Shown here piece by piece: positions 59,516 through 64,000 of a stretch of DNA of 64,000 nt. Location of the stretch: NCBI GenBank assembly GCA_011033025.1, contig WFMF01000066.1, positions 248,001-312,000 on the forward strand, read 5' to 3'. Below the pieces are notes generated by a model that saw only the letters and a list, made by a program, of their open reading frames with translations, did no database searches and was not told where the DNA came from. Each line of letters opens with the position of its first letter. Positions within the stretch are counted from its first letter, which is position 1. The position numbers and the translations under genes were made by a program. This DNA comes from Beroe forskalii. Taxonomy: Eukaryota; Ctenophora; Nuda; Beroida; Beroidae.

Positions 59516-61149
59516 CACACACAGCGGAGAGCACACGTAAAGACTGCGTAATAATACACGGATATATATGAGTATTTGTAATATATGTCCGGTGGAGGAA
59601 GATGTACAAGTAGAGAGTGTATAATACTCCTGCCTTTGAACACCATTGCGTCAAATGTACACATGTCACGTGATACACAGTGTACAGGGTGTGTACATGT
59701 TCAGCAGTGATGTGTGACACTCTGACACTCTGACACACAAAGAGGACATGTCACTCTGTCATGTGAAGTTGTGAACCATGTCTGAGTGGATTGTGTCTGA
59801 GTGTTGGTTAGCCGAATGTCTGCTGATGTCTGATTGTTGTACGACTGTTTATTTGGTCGTGAGTTTGTCTAAACGTCTCAATGTGTATTTGTGTGTGAGT
59901 CAATTTCGTCATGTTTGTCTGTTTGGCTTGCTTGTGCATGCTAGCACTCTGTGTCTCCCTGTAAGCTGTAACACCGGCTGATAAGCTAATTTACAGAACT
60001 ACGGAAGTATCCTGCGTTGACGCAATCAGTTTCACACAAGCGCTCATTCACGAGACAGTCACGAGAGGAAATGGCTATTTGATGAGAGATTGAAATCGAA
60101 TTTTAAAATCCAGAACATGAAATAAAAATCAACGCACTTAGGAGATTTCCCAGATTTCAAACTCTCATTAACGCCCAAAATTAAAGTTGCTTAGCGGGTA
60201 AAGAACTCTACGGCTAATGAAAACGGCAAAAAAATTTCATTTTGTGTGCGCACAAAGTTGAGTAAAGTTGGGGTGAAGGGTAGTTAAGTGAAGGTTAGGA
60301 ATGGGTGGTAGGGTCCACGTTCGTACTCCAACCATCATCTCGACCCTGACAAGCAGCTACTAGTAGCTCGTTAATAAGATTCAACCCAGAACGCTAGTTT
60401 TCAGGTTGGAGTTGGGATGCAGGGTAGTTTAATCGTTAATCAAGGTAGCGTCCAAAAAGGCGGAAATGTTCACCATTTTCATTTGTCGTAGAGATCTTTA
60501 GCTGCACAACACTTTTTACCCTTATTATTGCTAGAACTTATGTCACGTAGAGCTCAAAATTTACTCTGCTAACACTCAGTATTTTGTCTCGAACAGTCGA
60601 ACAGTTTTCCTTGCAATATACATACATCAACACTATGAAAGTTCAAACCAATTTATCAAAGTGCCAAAAGTTTTCTCTAATCAATAAACGGTAGATCAAT
60701 ACTGTTATCAATAAAAAAGAAAATAACGGAAATTTACAAGGGCATCCCTAAGCGAACAGAATACCAACGAAACATACAAATACCCGGCGTTTCCTCTACA
60801 TGTCCATCCATTGGCCTGAGTCTCCAGCGATTTTGTTTTTTCTCAACAAATGTAGCTCTCTAAGTCTATTATCTCCTAAATAAGAAAGCAAATTTCTCAG
60901 AATACAAGCAATTTCCTGTCGATCATTATCTCCTAGCATGATGTGTTTCAGTGCACATTAACCGCTTCTCAGTGTACCGATGTAAACGTTGCTTCCTCGT
61001 TTACTGCGTGTACATTGGAGAACGAGACGTGAGCAGTACGGTTATACATTGAACGCTGTACATCCTATTACGAGATCTGAACAGGAAATCTGATGAGCGC
61101 ATTGCCAATAACAGATCTGAGATTGTGTAGTGTATTGCGTACATAACAA

Positions 61150-61365
61150 TATGTTTACATTTCAAACACAAGGAATTAATACATAGTACTGTAATACATT
61201 TCAGATGCAAGGAATTAATACATAATAAACAAATCAATAAATAAATAAATACATTTGTAACACGCTTGTTGAGTAAACATAACACTGTACATACATTTCG
61301 AATAGAGAAAATTAATACATAACTCATTGTGCAATGGCATACATTTCAAATACAAGGAATTTAAG
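61150..61365. repeat. Four imperfect units, ACATTTCAAATACAAGGAAT type
   Basis: Each unit has ACATTTC, an A-rich tail and AATTAATACATA; spacing is irregular. Confidence 0.7.
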
Positions 61366-61734
61366 TGCACCACAAGCTGCAGTGATATAACAAATCATAC
61401 ACACAGTGAACAGTGAACTGCTGCATATTTAACTACGAAATATTATATAACAACAACACCAGGCAACAACCAGCTAGTAAATGGAGTGTATTACAACGTA
61501 CATCATTCAACAACTCCGGGAGACACCAAAGCAACACTAAAGAGACACCCAAGCAACACTAGAGAGACACCCGAGACTCACCTAATTTCAAATTAAAAGC
61601 AAATAGGCAAAACAAAACTGGGGCGAAAAAGCTTGTGCTTGAGCAACTGAAACAACGAAAATAAGCAATCAAACATCCGTCCCTGACCAAGTTAGCAACC
61701 TGCTACTCCTACAAACGGCACCTAGAACAAGCCG

Positions 61735-62345
61735 CCAATGGAGCAAGCCGCCACTAGAACAAGCCACCACTAGAGCAAGCCGCGACTAGAGCAAGCCACC
61801 ACTAGAGCAAGCCACCACTAGAGCAAGCCGCCACTAGAGCAAGCCGCGACTAGAGCAAGCCGCCACTAGAACAAGCCACCACTAGAGCAAGTAGCCACTA
61901 GAACAAGCCGCCACTAGAGCAAGCCACCACTAGAGCAAGTAGCCACTAGAACAAGCCGCCACTAGAGCAAGCCACCACTAGAGCAAGCCGCCACTAGAGC
62001 AAGCCGCGACTAGAGCAAGCCACCACTAGAGCAAGTAGCCACTAGAGCAAGCCGCCACTAGAGCAAGCCGCGACTAGAGCAAGCCACCACTAGAGCAAGT
62101 AGCCACTAGAACAAGCCGCCACTAGAGCAAGCCACCACTAGAGCAAGTAGCCACTAGAACAAGCCGCCACTAGAGCAAGCCACCACTAGAGCAAGCCGCC
62201 ACTAGAGCAAGCCGCGACTAGAGCAAGCCACCACTAGAGCAAGTAGCCACTAGAACAAGCCGCCACTAGAGCAAGCCACCACTAGAGCAAGTAGCCACTA
62301 GAACAAGCCGCCACTAGAGCAAGCCGCCACTAGAGCAAGCCGCCA
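61735..62345. repeat. 16-bp satellite with higher-order structure
   Basis: About 38 units of AAGCCNCCACTAGAGC. Four variants are seen: A (CCGCCAC), B (CCACCAC), C (GTAGCCAC) and D (CCGCGAC). B-C-A triplets of 48 bp recur, and C is almost always followed by GAAC in place of GAGC. Confidence 0.9.
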
Positions 62346-62654
62346 CAGAAGCAACCTATTACCACCAACACGGAAACCAGCATATGATTATGCATTAAAT
62401 TATATCAAAGACGACCAACATAAAAACTGAACAAGTATAAAGTTTATAAACACGTGTGTCTGCTGAAAAGAGTAACATGAGAGCAACAATTTGAAAGAAG
62501 AGCACATTCATGTTTATTGTACAATGCACAATTCATATCGTATCGGGTAACGAGACCGACGCTGAAACGAAACAAGAACAGAAGAGCGACATAACGGAAG
62601 AAGGGTGTTAGAAAATTAGAGAGAAAGGAAAGAAGAGCAACGGGAAGTTAGGCA

Positions 62655-62745
62655 AGTAACATGAGAGCAAGGGGTGGGGAATTACGGAAGGGTAACGACA
62701 ATTCGTGTTGGAAAGTGAGGCAAGTGACATGAGAGCAAGGGTAGA
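62655..62745. repeat. Short dispersed duplication
   Basis: AGGCAAGTRACATGAGAGCA occurs twice, at about 62650 and 62712. Confidence 0.65.
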
Positions 62746-64000
62746 CGAGCAACATACCAACAGAAGAATAACTGCACTGAGAGAGTGTTGTAAGAGTAAC
62801 AATTATCACTGACGGTGTAGCCTATATAAAATGAGGAGAGGAGGAGAGGGGGAGGAGGTGTTTAGAGAGTGCTAAGGGGGTGCGCACTTGGTACACCTAC
62901 AGACCATATCGTATTTCAAATTACTATACGAGTTAAAATACACACACAACAAACATACACGGTGACATAGACGAACAAAAACACACACAATCGAAAAGTC
63001 ACGAGCTTCGAGTATACGTACAAATAAATCCACAGATATCATATACAAGCACGAACTTACAGACGAACATGAGTGGAAATGCACACGCGTACGTGAATAC
63101 GCAGTACGCACGCCACATACACACGCAAATTTTCACGCATAAATGGATGCCACACGCAAACGCACAGAGAGAAAATGGAAAGAGATTGCAAACACAACTT
63201 ATTATTATTACTTTACATCAGAGAGCAGCGAGATGTGTATACAAATCATCTCTCTCTCCTCGCTCTCTCTAATGTATACATTGTACAAGTACGAGACAAA
63301 CAAACACACAAACACAAAAATAGAAACACACGAACAAACACACACACAAATAAAAACAGAAACAGAGGCGTACAAACTGAAACACCGACATACAAACAGA
63401 ATCAAGACGTACAGACTGAGAGACAAACGGACACGCTTATAATAGTGACGTAAGATATTAACTTGTTAAAATATTTTATTACTTAAGTAGTATTATTACG
63501 GCATGTGCCGCCTGGCACTTAGGTGGCACATCACTCGGTGTGTACACAGGAAATGGAGAGTTGAATACATGAAATGGAGCCATGTATACAGGACTCAGAA
63601 GTACACGAGTAGGTACATGAAGATACAAGAGGGGTGCAGATGATTCGCACCTCTTTGCTGGGCAGTAGGCGATAAACCGACCACACAATACGAAAATTAT
63701 TCGCTAATTACGTGTTTTACTCACACAACGCAGTTCTGTGTATACCCAAATCGGATTGCATAATCAACTACCTTTAAGTGCCTCATAATACCTACAGAGA
63801 TCAGAAATGCCGGTCTAGACTAAGAAGTTGGGATGGTAGAATGAGTTGTACATCTGGACAAAACAGAGACCGGAGAGCCAATGTAGAGACTGAACTCGTT
63901 TGAGGCAACATTGATATCTAAGGTCCTAAAGAGTAAAGACTTCGGTCCTAAACGACTTTTTAGGCAAAACAATTGATAAATTCAATTTAAACCCTTCGTG

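Larger units (their letters stand above)
57616..64000. other. Repeat-rich region, presumed CNOT1 intron or 5' flank
   Basis: No exon of the CNOT1 N-terminal region could be recognised on the minus strand, nor any other gene. Contents include imperfect repeats at 59215-59432, a CA tract at 59461-59515, repeats at 61150-61365, the 16-bp satellite at 61735-62345, a duplication at 62655-62745 and CA-rich sequence from 63280. Confidence 0.5.

Noticed and set aside
61735-62345. Possible CRISPR array
   Set aside because: Units are contiguous with no unique spacers, and the genome is eukaryotic; it is a satellite.
63143-63453. Overlapping frames of about 95 codons rich in Thr, Lys and His
   Set aside because: CA/AAAC-rich simple sequence.

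Overview
The window is animal nuclear DNA. Its protein-coding genes are split by GT-AG introns, spaced kilobases apart, and surrounded by minisatellites, MITE-like elements and a LINE fragment. The protein families (BTB-Kelch, rhodopsin-like GPCR, p24 cargo receptor, HNK-1-type sulfotransferase, CNOT1, and a zinc metallopeptidase with ShK domains) point to an invertebrate. ShK-rich secreted proteins make a cnidarian the best guess, but the phylum cannot be fixed from this sequence alone.

Layout. 1-4355: no recognisable gene. 4356-14142 (+): a 13-exon BTB-BACK-Kelch gene; its 3.9-kb fourth intron holds a two-exon GPCR on the opposite strand (5832-7056) and a Helitron-like element. 15076-17106: a GC-rich, hairpin-bearing repeat complex and two MITE families. 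17459-19385 (-): five-exon p24/TMED gene. 19999-29054: satellite arrays and a long gene-poor stretch. 29055-30399 (-): ABHD1/3-type hydrolase with a frame break. 32161-33401 (-): carbohydrate sulfotransferase with a frame break. 33885-42798: repeats and no gene. 42799-57615 (-): 21 exons covering the middle and C-terminal parts of CNOT1, the scaffold of the CCR4-NOT deadenylase; its 2.9-kb intron at 46786-49637 contains an opposite-strand secreted metallopeptidase/ShK gene (47697-49334). 57616-64000: simple repeats and a 16-bp satellite with higher-order structure; the 5' exons of CNOT1 are not visible.

The genes do not form a pathway. The most striking feature is structural. About six of roughly 38 introns have direct repeats of 6-20 bp lying exactly across their two splice junctions, and two further acceptors sit inside local tandem duplications. 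One of these introns (CNOT1, 45046-45230) has no AG at its 3' end. This is what intron birth or splice-site shift by small segmental duplications would look like. A second pattern is a set of one-base frame breaks in four or five conserved genes, best explained by assembly indels; these could also account for part of the first pattern.
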